A DNA stretch of 42,618 nt from JADJEI01 sp035328465 (lineage in GTDB: Bacteria; Bacteroidota; Ignavibacteria; Ignavibacteriales; Ignavibacteriaceae), in assembly GCA_035328465.1 (NCBI GenBank), contig DAOLIQ010000018.1:1-42618 (forward strand), given 5' to 3'. Each line of letters starts with the position of its first letter. The stretch's first letter is position 1. Made by a program: the position numbers and the translations under genes. This document shows, one piece after another, positions 33,062-41,700 of this stretch. Under the pieces are notes generated by a model. That model was not told the origin of the DNA. It made no database searches and saw only the letters and a list, made by a program, of their open reading frames with translations.

Positions 33062-35584
33062 ATGGCAAAAGAAGCAAAGGCAAGAATTAAGATTAATAAA
33101 CTACTTGAAGAAGTGGGCTGGCGTTTCTTTGACAATGAACAAGGAAAAGCAAACATCATTTTAGAAAACAACGCTAAACTGACACAAACCCAATTAAATG
33201 AACTCGGTGACGACTTTGAAAAAACAACCAATGGTTTCATTGACTATTTGCTACTTGACGACAAAGGTTTTCCTTTCATAGTTTTGGAAGCAAAGAAAGA
33301 AGAAGTAAATCCCCTATCCGCAAAAGAGCAAGCACGGAAATATGCCCAATCTCAAAATTGCCGTTTTATAATTCTATCCAACGGAAACCAACATTATTTT
33401 TGGGACTTAGAAAGAGGTAATCCTAATTTAATATCAAAATTCCCTTCACCTGAAACAGTTGAAGGCTACACTTCTTACAAGCCAAATCCACAATCATTAA
33501 TCAATGAAACGGTTAAAGTAGATTACATTGCGATAACTCAAAAACCTGATTACGACAAAGACCCAAGGTATTCTGACGACAATCAAAAGAAAGTCTACAT
33601 TGAAGAAAACAAACTCCGTTTCCTTCGGAAATATCAAGTAAGAGCAATTGAAAGAATACAAGAAGAAGTAAAAGCAGGTAAAGACCGTTTCCTTTTTGAA
33701 ATGGCGACAGGAACAGGTAAAACCTTGACTTCTGCGGCAGTAATAAAGTTGTTTTTGCGGACAGGAAACGCAAGACGAGTTTTATTTTTGGTTGACCGAT
33801 TGGAATTGGAAGATCAAGCAGATAAAGCTTTTAAAGAATATTTGCGAAACGACTACAAATGTTCTATTTACAAAGAAAACAGAGACGATTGGAGAAAATC
33901 CGAAATTGTTGTTTCAACGGTTCAATCATTTTTATTTAAGAACAAATACAAAAGACTTTTCGCACCAACAGACTTTGACTTAGTTATTTCAGACGAAGCT
34001 CACAGAAGTATTGGAGGCAACAGCCGAGCAGTTTTTGAATACTTTATTGGCTATAAATTAGGTTTAACAGCAACACCGAAAGACTATTTAAAAAAGATTG
34101 ATGCTGAACAGTTAGGAGAAAAAGACCCCAGAGAATTGGAAAGAAGAATGCTGCTTGACACGTACACAACCTTCGGTTGTGAAGATGGTAAACCTACTTT
34201 CCAATATAGTTTGTTGCACGGAGTTAAAGATGGTTTCTTGATTAATCCAATTGTAGTTGATGCAAGAACTGAAATAACAACTCAATTGCTTTCAAAAGAG
34301 GGTTACAATGTTGCAACCACGAATGAAGATGGAGAAGAAGATGAACAATCTTTCTACCAAAGAGATTTTGAAAAGAAGTTTTTTAGCGACAATACAAATA
34401 AGATATTCTGCAAAACATTTATTGAAAATGCTTTGCGTGACCCAATTACAAACGAAATAGGAAAAACCATTTTGTTTTGTGTAAGTCAAAATCACGCTTC
34501 AAAAATCACTCAAATTCTAAACGAGTTTGCTGACCAAAAATTCCCTGGCAAATACAATTCTGATTTTGCAGTTCAAGTAACATCATTAGTTCAAGATGCT
34601 CAACAGTTCACTATTAATTTTACAAACAACAATCTGAATGGTTCGGGCAATTTTAATGCATTGTATAAAACAAGCAAGACAAGGGTTTGTGTGACTGTAG
34701 GAATGATGACAACTGGATATGATTGCCCAGACTTGCTGAATGTTGGTTTGATGCGACCGATTTTTTCTCCAACCGATTTTATTCAAATCAAAGGCAGAGG
34801 AACAAGAAAACATAATTTTTTGAAAGAACTTTTAGACAAAGAACTTGCTAAAGAGGTTTTGCAACCTGAAAAATTGAAATTCAAACTTTTCGATTTCTTT
34901 GCTAACTGCGAATTTTTTGAAAAGGAATTTAACTACGATGAAGTTCTTAAACTTCCAGTTAATCCTTCAAAAGGCGATGGTTCGGGCGGAGGCGTTTATG
35001 TTACGCCTGATGATTACGATAGCACCAACCCCGACCCACTGAAAACAATGGTGGTAAATGAAGTTGGCGTTGAAGGTATGAAAATTGACCGAATGTATTT
35101 TGACCAGTTTGAAGAAACTGTAAAAGAAGATGCGGAAGTTCAAAAAATGATTGAGCAAAAAGACCTTGACGGCATTGAGCAATATATCCTTCAAAACATT
35201 TTTGAGAAACCACAGGAGTATTACAATCTCGACAAGCTACGTAATTCAATGAAAGTTGACCGAAGATTAACACTTCGTGAAATCATTGAAAAAATGTTTG
35301 GTTACATTCCATACTTCAAAAGCAAAGATGAATTATTAGAAGACGAGTTTGATAAATTTGACACAAGGTATTTGCCTGATGATGCCTATTTCAGTTATGC
35401 AAAAAACTTTTTCAAGAGTTACATAACCGACACAGAATTTAGAGAAATAATAGAGAACAAAAAATTTGCATTGCTCAACACCAATCCAAACGGTGATGTT
35501 TTCAGAAAATTACCGCCTGAATTAAGAACGATAATACCTGAATACATTAAAGACAATGTTGCACTTAACCGATTTATGGCTTAA
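33062..35584 (+). CDS. hsdR: Type I restriction endonuclease subunit R
   Basis: An 840-residue DNA translocase-nuclease. The N-terminal nuclease domain keeps the PD-(D/E)xK site: Asp61 in FIDYLL, Glu76-Ala-Lys78 in VLEAKK, and Gln90...Tyr94 (QxxxY). The helicase part has Walker A MATGTGKT (214-221), DEAH at 311-314, GLTATP near 334, and a second helicase domain with GRGTRKH near 578. The C-terminus (about 640-830) binds the methylase. It is on the short side of the family (EcoAI-like are near 800-1000). It cuts DNA that lacks the host methylation pattern, acting with the HsdM-S protein next door. The ATG follows a 465-bp spacer with no visible promoter. Confidence 0.95.
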   Translation: MAKEAKARIKINKLLEEVGWRFFDNEQGKANIILENNAKLTQTQLNELGDDFEKTTNGFIDYLLLDDKGFPFIVLEAKKEEVNPLSAKEQARKYAQSQNCRFIILSNGNQHYFWDLERGNPNLISKFPSPETVEGYTSYKPNPQSLINETVKVDYIAITQKPDYDKDPRYSDDNQKKVYIEENKLRFLRKYQVRAIERIQEEVKAGKDRFLFEMATGTGKTLTSAAVIKLFLRTGNARRVLFLVDRLELEDQADKAFKEYLRNDYKCSIYKENRDDWRKSEIVVSTVQSFLFKNKYKRLFAPTDFDLVISDEAHRSIGGNSRAVFEYFIGYKLGLTATPKDYLKKIDAEQLGEKDPRELERRMLLDTYTTFGCEDGKPTFQYSLLHGVKDGFLINPIVVDARTEITTQLLSKEGYNVATTNEDGEEDEQSFYQRDFEKKFFSDNTNKIFCKTFIENALRDPITNEIGKTILFCVSQNHASKITQILNEFADQKFPGKYNSDFAVQVTSLVQDAQQFTINFTNNNLNGSGNFNALYKTSKTRVCVTVGMMTTGYDCPDLLNVGLMRPIFSPTDFIQIKGRGTRKHNFLKELLDKELAKEVLQPEKLKFKLFDFFANCEFFEKEFNYDEVLKLPVNPSKGDGSGGGVYVTPDDYDSTNPDPLKTMVVNEVGVEGMKIDRMYFDQFEETVKEDAEVQKMIEQKDLDGIEQYILQNIFEKPQEYYNLDKLRNSMKVDRRLTLREIIEKMFGYIPYFKSKDELLEDEFDKFDTRYLPDDAYFSYAKNFFKSYITDTEFREIIENKKFALLNTNPNGDVFRKLPPELRTIIPEYIKDNVALNRFMA

Positions 35585-35588
35585 CAAT

Positions 35589-37562
35589 ATGCTAGACAAC
35601 GAAACGAGAAGAAGAATAGATACAGCCCGTGATATTTTGGTGGGTAAAGTTCCCGACCCGAAAAGTCAGGTAGAACAGATTACAATTGCCCTCATCTATA
35701 AGTTTATGGATGATATGGACAAAGAGGCGATTGAGTTTGGTGGAGCAGCAACATTCTTTACTGGCGAATATGAAAAATACGCTTGGACAAAAATATTTGA
35801 CCCAAAACTTGGCGGACACGAAATGCTGAACCTTTACGGTGATGCAATTGTAAAACTGAACCAAAATCCGAATATACCGCAACTGTTCAGAGACATTTTC
35901 AAAAACGCTTATTTGCCTTATCGAGACCCAGAAACATTAAAACTCTTCTTAAAAACCATCAATGAATTTAAGTATGACCACAGTGAAATGTTGGGTGATG
36001 CCTTTGAATATTTGCTTTCAATTTTAGGTTCACAAGGAGATGCAGGTCAATTCAGAACACCAAGACACATCATTGATTTTATTGTTCAAATTTTAGAACC
36101 TAAAAAAGGCGAAAGTATTTGCGACCCAGCTTGTGGTACAGCAGGTTTTTTAATTTCTTCATACAAATACATAGTTGAGCAAAATAGTAAAAAATCTAAA
36201 GGTGATTTACTGACACCTGACGACAGAAAGAAGCTGATGCAAAATTTTGTTGGCTATGATATTTCGCCTGATATGGTGCGTTTGAGTTTGGTAAATATGT
36301 ATTTGCACGGTTTTACTACTCCCAAAATCTATGAATATGATTCACTAACAAGTGTGGAAAGATGGAATGAATATTTTGATATAATTATTGCCAATCCGCC
36401 TTTTATGTCACCAAAAGGTGGTGTAAAGCCTCATAAAAAGTTCACAGTAAAATCTAATAGAACAGAAGTTCTCTTTACTGATTATATACTAGAACACATC
36501 AACCCAACAACAGGTCGTGCAGGTATCATCGTCCCTGACGGTATAATTTTCCAAAGTGGTACTTCACACAAATCATTAAGAAAGTTTATTGTTGAATCCA
36601 ATTTCTTATATGCTGTGATAAGCCTACCTGCAGGCGTATTTCAGCCATACAGTGGAGTAAAAACATCAATATTACTTGTGGACAAAGTTTTATCAAAAAA
36701 GTCAAACGAAATCCTTTTTGTCAAAATTGAAGGAGATGGTTATTCATTAGGAGCACAAAGAAAGGAAACAACAAGTTCAGACGTTCCGTCTGCAATAAAG
36801 ATTATAAAAGACTATAAAAATCACCTTTTAAACAGTACAAATTTTCAAATTGGGGATTATGAATTGAACGCTTCTATCATTCAAAAGAACACAATTAAAG
36901 AAGATGCTGAATACACTTTGCTTCAAGACCGTTATTCAAATACACAAGGGGAACTGACTTCAAATTATCCAATTGTTACACTTGAAGAAATAACCACACG
37001 AATTACTAAGGGAACAACTCCAACAACTGTTGGTTATAAATTCGAGGATGATGGAATTAACTTTGTAAAGATTGAATCTATCACAGAAAGTGGAGCATTT
37101 ATTCCGGAAAAGTTTGCTAAAATTAATGAAGCTTGTCACAATTCTTTGCTTCGTTCTCAACTTAAGGAAAATGATGTATTATTTTCAATTGCTGGTGCAT
37201 TTGGCAGGGTCGGAATTGTAACAAATGAAATCCTACCTGCGAATACAAATCAAGCACTTGCAATAATTTCTTTAAAAGAAGGCGTAAATCCAAAGTACAT
37301 ATTTTTCATTCTGAAATCAGATATTGTAAAAAATGAAATTGATAGAATTAAAACAGGGGTTGCTCAATTCAACCTTTCTTTATCACAAGTTTCTAATTTA
37401 AAAATACCATTGCCACCACTTGAAATCCAAGATACTATTGTTTCCCAGTTTGAGGCATTACAAGAGGAAACAAACAATCTTCTTGCTATGGCGGAATTGA
37501 ATAATAGAAAATTAAAATCCGAGATAAACGCTTTGTGGAATCCATCAGTAGCTCTTGTATGA
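35589..37562 (+). CDS. hsdM: Fused type I methyltransferase-specificity protein (HsdM-HsdS, one TRD)
   Basis: About 657 residues from the ATG at 35589, 4 nt after hsdR; an ATG 33 nt further up lies inside hsdR and is less likely. The N6-adenine methylase part has DPACGTAGF (SAM site, 179-187) and NPPF (catalytic, 269-272). Residues 461-657 form one HsdS half: TRD with PIVTLEEITTRITKGTTPT, then ANTNQALAII...IKTGVAQFNLSLSQVSNLKIPLPPLEIQ and a helical tail. Classical HsdS has two such halves. A fused one-TRD protein would probably dimerise and read a palindromic or symmetric gapped site; that is inference. The stop overlaps the next start (ATGA). Confidence 0.9.
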   Translation: MLDNETRRRIDTARDILVGKVPDPKSQVEQITIALIYKFMDDMDKEAIEFGGAATFFTGEYEKYAWTKIFDPKLGGHEMLNLYGDAIVKLNQNPNIPQLFRDIFKNAYLPYRDPETLKLFLKTINEFKYDHSEMLGDAFEYLLSILGSQGDAGQFRTPRHIIDFIVQILEPKKGESICDPACGTAGFLISSYKYIVEQNSKKSKGDLLTPDDRKKLMQNFVGYDISPDMVRLSLVNMYLHGFTTPKIYEYDSLTSVERWNEYFDIIIANPPFMSPKGGVKPHKKFTVKSNRTEVLFTDYILEHINPTTGRAGIIVPDGIIFQSGTSHKSLRKFIVESNFLYAVISLPAGVFQPYSGVKTSILLVDKVLSKKSNEILFVKIEGDGYSLGAQRKETTSSDVPSAIKIIKDYKNHLLNSTNFQIGDYELNASIIQKNTIKEDAEYTLLQDRYSNTQGELTSNYPIVTLEEITTRITKGTTPTTVGYKFEDDGINFVKIESITESGAFIPEKFAKINEACHNSLLRSQLKENDVLFSIAGAFGRVGIVTNEILPANTNQALAIISLKEGVNPKYIFFILKSDIVKNEIDRIKTGVAQFNLSLSQVSNLKIPLPPLEIQDTIVSQFEALQEETNNLLAMAELNNRKLKSEINALWNPSVALV

Positions 37563-39820
37563 TAACTAAAATAAATAAGATAAAAGATTTTGGCGTTTTA
37601 AAAAACTTCAATGGTAGTGCTTTGCCCGAATTTAAAACCTTTAATCTTATTTACGGATGGAACTATTCAGGAAAAACAACATTATCAAGAGTTTTCAGGT
37701 GTTTGGAAAAAGGAAAGTTGCACGATGATTATTTGGCTGCAACTTTTGAAATGGAAAATGCAACTGCAAAATATGATAACACATTCTCAGTAAAGCCAAA
37801 CATTCGTGTTTTCAATTCCGATTTCGTGAAGGAGAATTTAAAATGGGATGCAGATAATATTGAACCAATATTTTTACTTGGTGCAGAAAATATAGAACTC
37901 CAGACAGAACTCAAGCAAAAGGAAAATGATTTAGCAACAGCCCAAACAGAACTTGCAGAAGCTAACAGATTAAGAACGGACAAACAAAACAGATTAAACA
38001 CAGCTTTAACAAACAAAGCAAGAGATATAACCAATCTTTTAAGTTTAGGTAGAACATTTGACCGTGACAGATTAAAACAACTTGTTGAAACAGTAAAAGG
38101 CAGTGTTGCATCTTACACACTTTCGCAAAGTGATTTCGATAAATACAAAGCTCAAGCGATTTCTAATGAACAAAAACCTCCAATTGGAGAAATAACTCTT
38201 TCAATTGCTGATTTAGCAATGCTTAAAACAGAAGTAGAAACCATTATACAAAGACAAGCCGCATCTACCAATAAAATTCAGAAACTATTGGACAGCAAGC
38301 CAATTAGTGATTGGGTAGAAACTGGAAAAAGTTTACACATAGGAAAAACAGATTGTGAGTTTTGTGGAAATACTTTGCCGACTGATTTACTGGCAAAATT
38401 GAACGAACATTTTTCAAAGGATTACGACCAGCTAAAAACAGATATTGAAGCTAAGCTAAACGCCTTAAATGCTGCAAAAATAGACCTAACTACTCCATTA
38501 CCGACTGAAACAGCATTTTACACTGACATAGTTCCTGATTTCAGAGCAAAAAAACCACTACTCGAAACTGAAATAACAAATTTCAATAATGCAATTGCAT
38601 CTCTAACTAAAGACTTAGAAAGTAAGAAAGACAAGCCTTTCGACAGACTTGAAGTAGCAGCATTTACAGACAACAAAACTGCACTTGAAACTGCACTTAC
38701 CAATTTCAATTCAGTAATCAAAACTAACGACCTCAGGACTGTAGGTTTTACGACAGAAAAAAATGGAGCCATTGAAAAACTGAAAGAACATTTTGCAGCA
38801 GAATTTGAAACAACTGAAACTTATTCGACAATTCAAACTCAACTCACAAACGAGCAAACTGCGATTGATGCAAAAGGCGTAACTATTGAAGGACAAAAGC
38901 AAGCAATTACTTTAATCAAGTCGCAACTTGACGAAACAGTTAAAGGAGCAGGAGTAGTAAATGATTATCTAAAAGTTTTTTTCGGCAAAGACGATATTCA
39001 AATTACCCCAACCACAGATAAAAAGTTTCAACTTCTAAGAGGCACAGATGTAGCCAAAAATTTAAGTGAAGGAGAAAAAACGGCAATTGCATTCGCATAC
39101 TTCACGGCAAAACTCGAAGAACAAAACAACAAAATAGCTGACACAATAATTTATATTGACGACCCAATTTCAAGTCTAGACTCAAACCATTTATTTAATA
39201 TCTATTCATTTATCAAGAACTCGTTTTATGAGTTTAAATTAGACCCAGCAACTAATAAGAAGGTTCACACAGCTAAGTGCAAGCAATTGTTTATTTCCAC
39301 ACACAATTTTGATTTTCACAATTTAATATTTGACTGGTTCAAAGACAGAAGTATAGGCAAAGGCAAGCAAACATTTTTGATACTTGAAAGACACAAGAAT
39401 TCGCACAAGGATGAATCAATCATTAAAGAAAATAATAACCTTTTGACTGTATTCAATTCAGAGTATGCTTATTTGTTTTCATTGCTCCATAATTTCCAAA
39501 CAAATCCAGTTGACACTTATGAGTTTTTATATCACTTACCCAACATCGCAAGACGGTTTGTTGAGACCTTTTTAAATTTCAAATATCTGACACCGACAAA
39601 AATTGATGAAAGTATTGACAAGTTAATTACAGACCCAATTGAATGTGAACGAGCAAGAAAATTTATGCACTATTACAGCCACAACTTGACAACGGACAAA
39701 TTTATGAAGTTTGCCGACCTTGCTGAATGTCAAGCAGTAGTTGACATCATTATCAATTCCGTTAACGCTTTAGACCCAATACATTTAACATCATTGAAAG
39801 AAACAGTAACAACAACATAG
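37559..39820 (+). CDS. RloC/PrrC-like AAA_13 ATPase, predicted anticodon nuclease
   Basis: 753 residues from the ATG at 37559, which overlaps the HsdMS stop. The ABC-like ATPase has Walker A GWNYSGKTT (33-41), signature NLSEGEKTAI (501-510), Walker B IIYIDDPISSLD (530-541) and a late STHN H-loop (580-583). Between lies a long coiled coil (about 112-460) with Cys266-x2-Cys269 (CEFCG), a zinc-hook-type tip. The C-terminal region has R665-x3-E669 in PNIARRFVETF and H704/H708 in HYYSH, matching the R-x3-E...H pattern of PrrC/RloC anticodon nucleases. PrrC-type enzymes sit in type I restriction loci and cut tRNA when restriction is blocked. Without the nuclease it would be a generic AAA_13 ATPase. 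Confidence 0.8.
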   Translation: MITKINKIKDFGVLKNFNGSALPEFKTFNLIYGWNYSGKTTLSRVFRCLEKGKLHDDYLAATFEMENATAKYDNTFSVKPNIRVFNSDFVKENLKWDADNIEPIFLLGAENIELQTELKQKENDLATAQTELAEANRLRTDKQNRLNTALTNKARDITNLLSLGRTFDRDRLKQLVETVKGSVASYTLSQSDFDKYKAQAISNEQKPPIGEITLSIADLAMLKTEVETIIQRQAASTNKIQKLLDSKPISDWVETGKSLHIGKTDCEFCGNTLPTDLLAKLNEHFSKDYDQLKTDIEAKLNALNAAKIDLTTPLPTETAFYTDIVPDFRAKKPLLETEITNFNNAIASLTKDLESKKDKPFDRLEVAAFTDNKTALETALTNFNSVIKTNDLRTVGFTTEKNGAIEKLKEHFAAEFETTETYSTIQTQLTNEQTAIDAKGVTIEGQKQAITLIKSQLDETVKGAGVVNDYLKVFFGKDDIQITPTTDKKFQLLRGTDVAKNLSEGEKTAIAFAYFTAKLEEQNNKIADTIIYIDDPISSLDSNHLFNIYSFIKNSFYEFKLDPATNKKVHTAKCKQLFISTHNFDFHNLIFDWFKDRSIGKGKQTFLILERHKNSHKDESIIKENNNLLTVFNSEYAYLFSLLHNFQTNPVDTYEFLYHLPNIARRFVETFLNFKYLTPTKIDESIDKLITDPIECERARKFMHYYSHNLTTDKFMKFADLAECQAVVDIIINSVNALDPIHLTSLKETVTTT

Positions 39821-39912
39821 CAACCGCACAGGTGTAAGCACATTTGCAATTCGCACAAGCCAACGCACAGACCAAAAATTGCAAAAGAGCTTCCACCTAA
39901 CCGACCCAAGAA

Positions 39913-39958
39913 AGAATTTCAAAATATTTTTTCCAACGCTTCAAAAAAAATAAAACAC
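39913..39958. repeat. Right arm of inverted repeats flanking the restriction module
   Basis: AGAATTTCAAAATATTTT (39913-39930) and AAAAAAATAAAACAC (39944-39958) are the inverse complements of the two blocks at 32877-32894 and 32853-32867, with 18/18 and 15/15 identity. Confidence 0.75.
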
Positions 39959-40049
39959 CCGACACACAAGCCAGACAAAAAAGCACTCGACAAATGACAC
40001 AAACGGACGACATAAAAATGGTTGTACCCCACGACAGAAAAGAACGCCA

Positions 40050-40182
40050 GCCTATAACAGCACCTACAAGAAATTGGCGGTTTAGTGCTTCGTATGACAG
40101 TTTTGTGGTTAAACAAGCTTTTGTTCTTCGTATGAAGTTAAGTGGTAAAAATCGCCAACTTCTTGTAGCTGCAAACCGTTAA
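40050..40182 (+). repeat. attC-like imperfect palindrome after the defence module
   Basis: It opens GCCTATAAC and ends CCGTTA. The arms at 40064-40083 and 40148-40167 pair as CTACAAGAA.TTGGCG.TTT with 18 of 20 matches. Inside, CTTCGTATGA is repeated directly (40088-40097, 40126-40135). Length 133 bp is within the 57-141 bp range of integron attC sites, but the right core GTTAAAGG lacks the canonical final Y, and no integrase is visible. Confidence 0.5.
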
Positions 40183-40214
40183 AGGTAATTTAACAGCCCA
40201 TTATAATTTGACAA

Positions 40215-40589
40215 ATGCTTTTTAGAAATTTATTTAAAAACAGAGACAAAAGAGAACGCTTTGCACACATTGGAGCAGGCATTGTCATTTTAATTCATTC
40301 ATATGAAAAATATGAAGGTGGAAACGATTCCTACGAGCTATTTGCGTTGGCAGGATTTATATTTTTGACAGTTGCGTTTTTTCATCCAAAGTTAGAAAAA
40401 AAAGCACCTTGGGTTGATGGAGTATTTTTTTTAATTGAAGGATTGCTGTCATTTATTGTGGCATTTGACTTTTTTCAGCTTGGAAAGAAAGCATTACCAA
40501 TTGCTTATTTATTTCTTGGATTTTTACAGTTTTTTATGGCTTTTAAGAAAAGTAAAAAAGGTATAGAAAATCACAAAACAATTAACTAA
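40215..40589 (+). CDS. Small polytopic membrane protein, unknown function
   Basis: A 124-residue protein with about four hydrophobic segments (about 18-30, 40-57, 68-84 and 92-108), a basic N-terminus (FRNLFKNRDKRERF) and a Lys-rich C-terminus (AFKKSKKGIENHK), so both ends are probably cytoplasmic. The family is not recognised; FAHIGAGIVILIHSYEKYE is the best-defined opening. It stands directly after the attC-like palindrome and 9 nt before the next small membrane gene, which suggests the two form one unit. Size, isolation and spacer context fit a cassette gene. Confidence 0.6.
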   Translation: MLFRNLFKNRDKRERFAHIGAGIVILIHSYEKYEGGNDSYELFALAGFIFLTVAFFHPKLEKKAPWVDGVFFLIEGLLSFIVAFDFFQLGKKALPIAYLFLGFLQFFMAFKKSKKGIENHKTIN

Positions 40590-40598
40590 AAATAAATT

Positions 40599-40781
40599 AT
40601 GGAAAAGAAAAGAAGAATTATTATAGCTGTTCTGCTTTTGTTGTCTATTGGAAATTATAGCACTCTGACAGGAAACGACAACATAAGGTTTATACAGTTT
40701 ATTTCAATTTTTATTATCGGTGCTTTGACGGGACTTTTAATAAACGAATTTGTTACTTTATTTAAAGCAAAAAGACAATAG
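40599..40781 (+). CDS. Very small membrane protein, unknown function
   Basis: A 60-residue protein with a basic start (EKKRRI) and two hydrophobic segments (about 8-18 and 31-49) ending in KAKRQ. It is close behind the 124-residue membrane protein gene and in the same direction. A gene this small is harder to trust: the start and the tight spacing are its main support, with no family recognised. It may be a partner or regulator of its neighbour. Confidence 0.45.
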   Translation: MEKKRRIIIAVLLLLSIGNYSTLTGNDNIRFIQFISIFIIGALTGLLINEFVTLFKAKRQ

Positions 40782-40791
40782 CGATTATTGG

Positions 40792-40808
40792 CAGACAGAA
40801 AATTACCG
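40792..40808 (+). repeat. Spacer repeat shared with the left side of the restriction module
   Basis: CAGACAGAAAATTACCG matches 32772-32788 (CAGACAGAAAATTATCG) at 16 of 17 bases in direct orientation, so two spacers 8 kb apart share a segment. Confidence 0.6.
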
Positions 40809-40813
40809 CTAAC
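40806..40813 (+). repeat. CCGCTAAC, left of the TMEM175-like gene
   Basis: CCGCTAAC here and GTTAGCGG at 41641-41648 are inverse complements flanking the TMEM175-like gene. The 8-mer alone is short, so chance is possible. The rest of this 265-bp spacer (to 41046) shows no gene. Confidence 0.4.
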
Positions 40814-41046
40814 ACGGGGTTTAGTGTTATTGGGGCTTGACGGAATTATCATCAACTTTTTGTTCGTTATTGTACTATAGTTTTCGCTTGACGTTTTTCA
40901 ATTTAGCTTTTTGTTGTTATCTTCAACTTTAGTTTTTCAATGGAGCTATAGTTCCGCGCGGATTATTTTTAATCCCCCAACAGCGCCAAGCTCTTTTTGC
41001 TGCGTGCAAGTTTAAGAAACAATATAGAATTAAATACATTTAAAGA

Positions 41047-41622
41047 ATGAATAAAAACAGACTTGAGGCATTTAGCGATGGGGTTTTAGCCATTATCGTC
41101 ACCATTATGGTATTGGAAATGAAAGCTCCACACGGTGCAGAATGGGACAATTTATCGGAACTGGTTCCAAAATTTATTTCCTATTTATTTAGTTTTATAA
41201 TGGTTTGGATTTATTGGAATAATCATCATCATTTATTTCAAACGGTGCAGAAAGTGAATGGAAAAGTGTTATTGGCCAATGGGTTTTTATTATTTTGTTT
41301 GTCGCTACAACCCTTTGTTACCGCATGGATGGGTGAAAATCACTTTGCAAGAAATCCTGTAATTTTAATGACGGGTGTATTGCTACTTTCAGCAATTGCA
41401 TATACCATTTTGACATTCACTTTAATAAAATTACATGGAAGCGATTCGGTTTTAAGAAAAGCGATTGCAAGTGATAAAAAAGGTAAAATATCGACTTTGG
41501 CTTATGTTATTGCAATTCCCTTGGCTTATATAAACCCTCTAATTTCTTGTGGTATCTTTAGTTTTGTTGCCATTATGTGGTTAATCCCTGATACAAGAAT
41601 AGAAAAAGCATTGAAAAAATAA
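41047..41622 (+). CDS. TMEM175-family (DUF1211) potassium channel-like protein
   Basis: A 191-residue membrane protein with six hydrophobic segments. It opens NRLEAFSDGVLAIIVTIMVLEM, in which FSDG at the start of helix one is the TMEM175 hallmark. Single-domain bacterial members assemble as tetramers and pass K+ with a filter formed by helix one. WNNHHHLFQTV lies between helices two and three. The role in this host is unknown. It stands alone between spacers with shared words and short inverse-complement cores, as in a cassette array. The ATG has only a weak ribosome site. Confidence 0.88.
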   Translation: MNKNRLEAFSDGVLAIIVTIMVLEMKAPHGAEWDNLSELVPKFISYLFSFIMVWIYWNNHHHLFQTVQKVNGKVLLANGFLLFCLSLQPFVTAWMGENHFARNPVILMTGVLLLSAIAYTILTFTLIKLHGSDSVLRKAIASDKKGKISTLAYVIAIPLAYINPLISCGIFSFVAIMWLIPDTRIEKALKK

Positions 41623-41640
41623 AACCAGCACATAACAATC

Positions 41641-41648
41641 GTTAGCGG
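41641..41648 (+). repeat. GTTAGCGG, right of the TMEM175-like gene
   Basis: This core-like 8-mer lies in ATAAC-AATC-GTTAGCGG-TTAT, a short symmetric stretch 18 nt after the TMEM175 stop, and is the inverse complement of 40806-40813. Confidence 0.4.
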
Positions 41649-41700
41649 TTATTATAAAACTAAGTTCACAAACCAAAGACAACAACAAAAAATAAACTTT

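Larger units (their letters stand above)
39821..40214. other. Intergenic spacer with inverted-repeat arm and large palindrome
   Basis: These 394 bp have no credible gene. They hold the right arm of the flanking inverted repeat (39913-39958) and a 133-bp imperfect palindrome beginning GCCTATAAC (40050-40182). Its wording (CGACA, ACAAACGGACGACA) matches the 32.6-33.06 kb spacer. Confidence 0.75.

Noticed and set aside
39994..40182. 62-residue open frame covering the large palindrome
   Set aside because: It covers the 133-bp hairpin region, its repeats (CTTCGTATGA twice) come from the palindrome, and no ribosome site or family pattern is visible.
40655..40855. 66-residue minus-strand frame over the small membrane gene
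   Set aside because: It is the shadow of the 60-residue plus-strand frame and its spacer; the plus-strand frame has membrane-like composition and close spacing to its neighbour.
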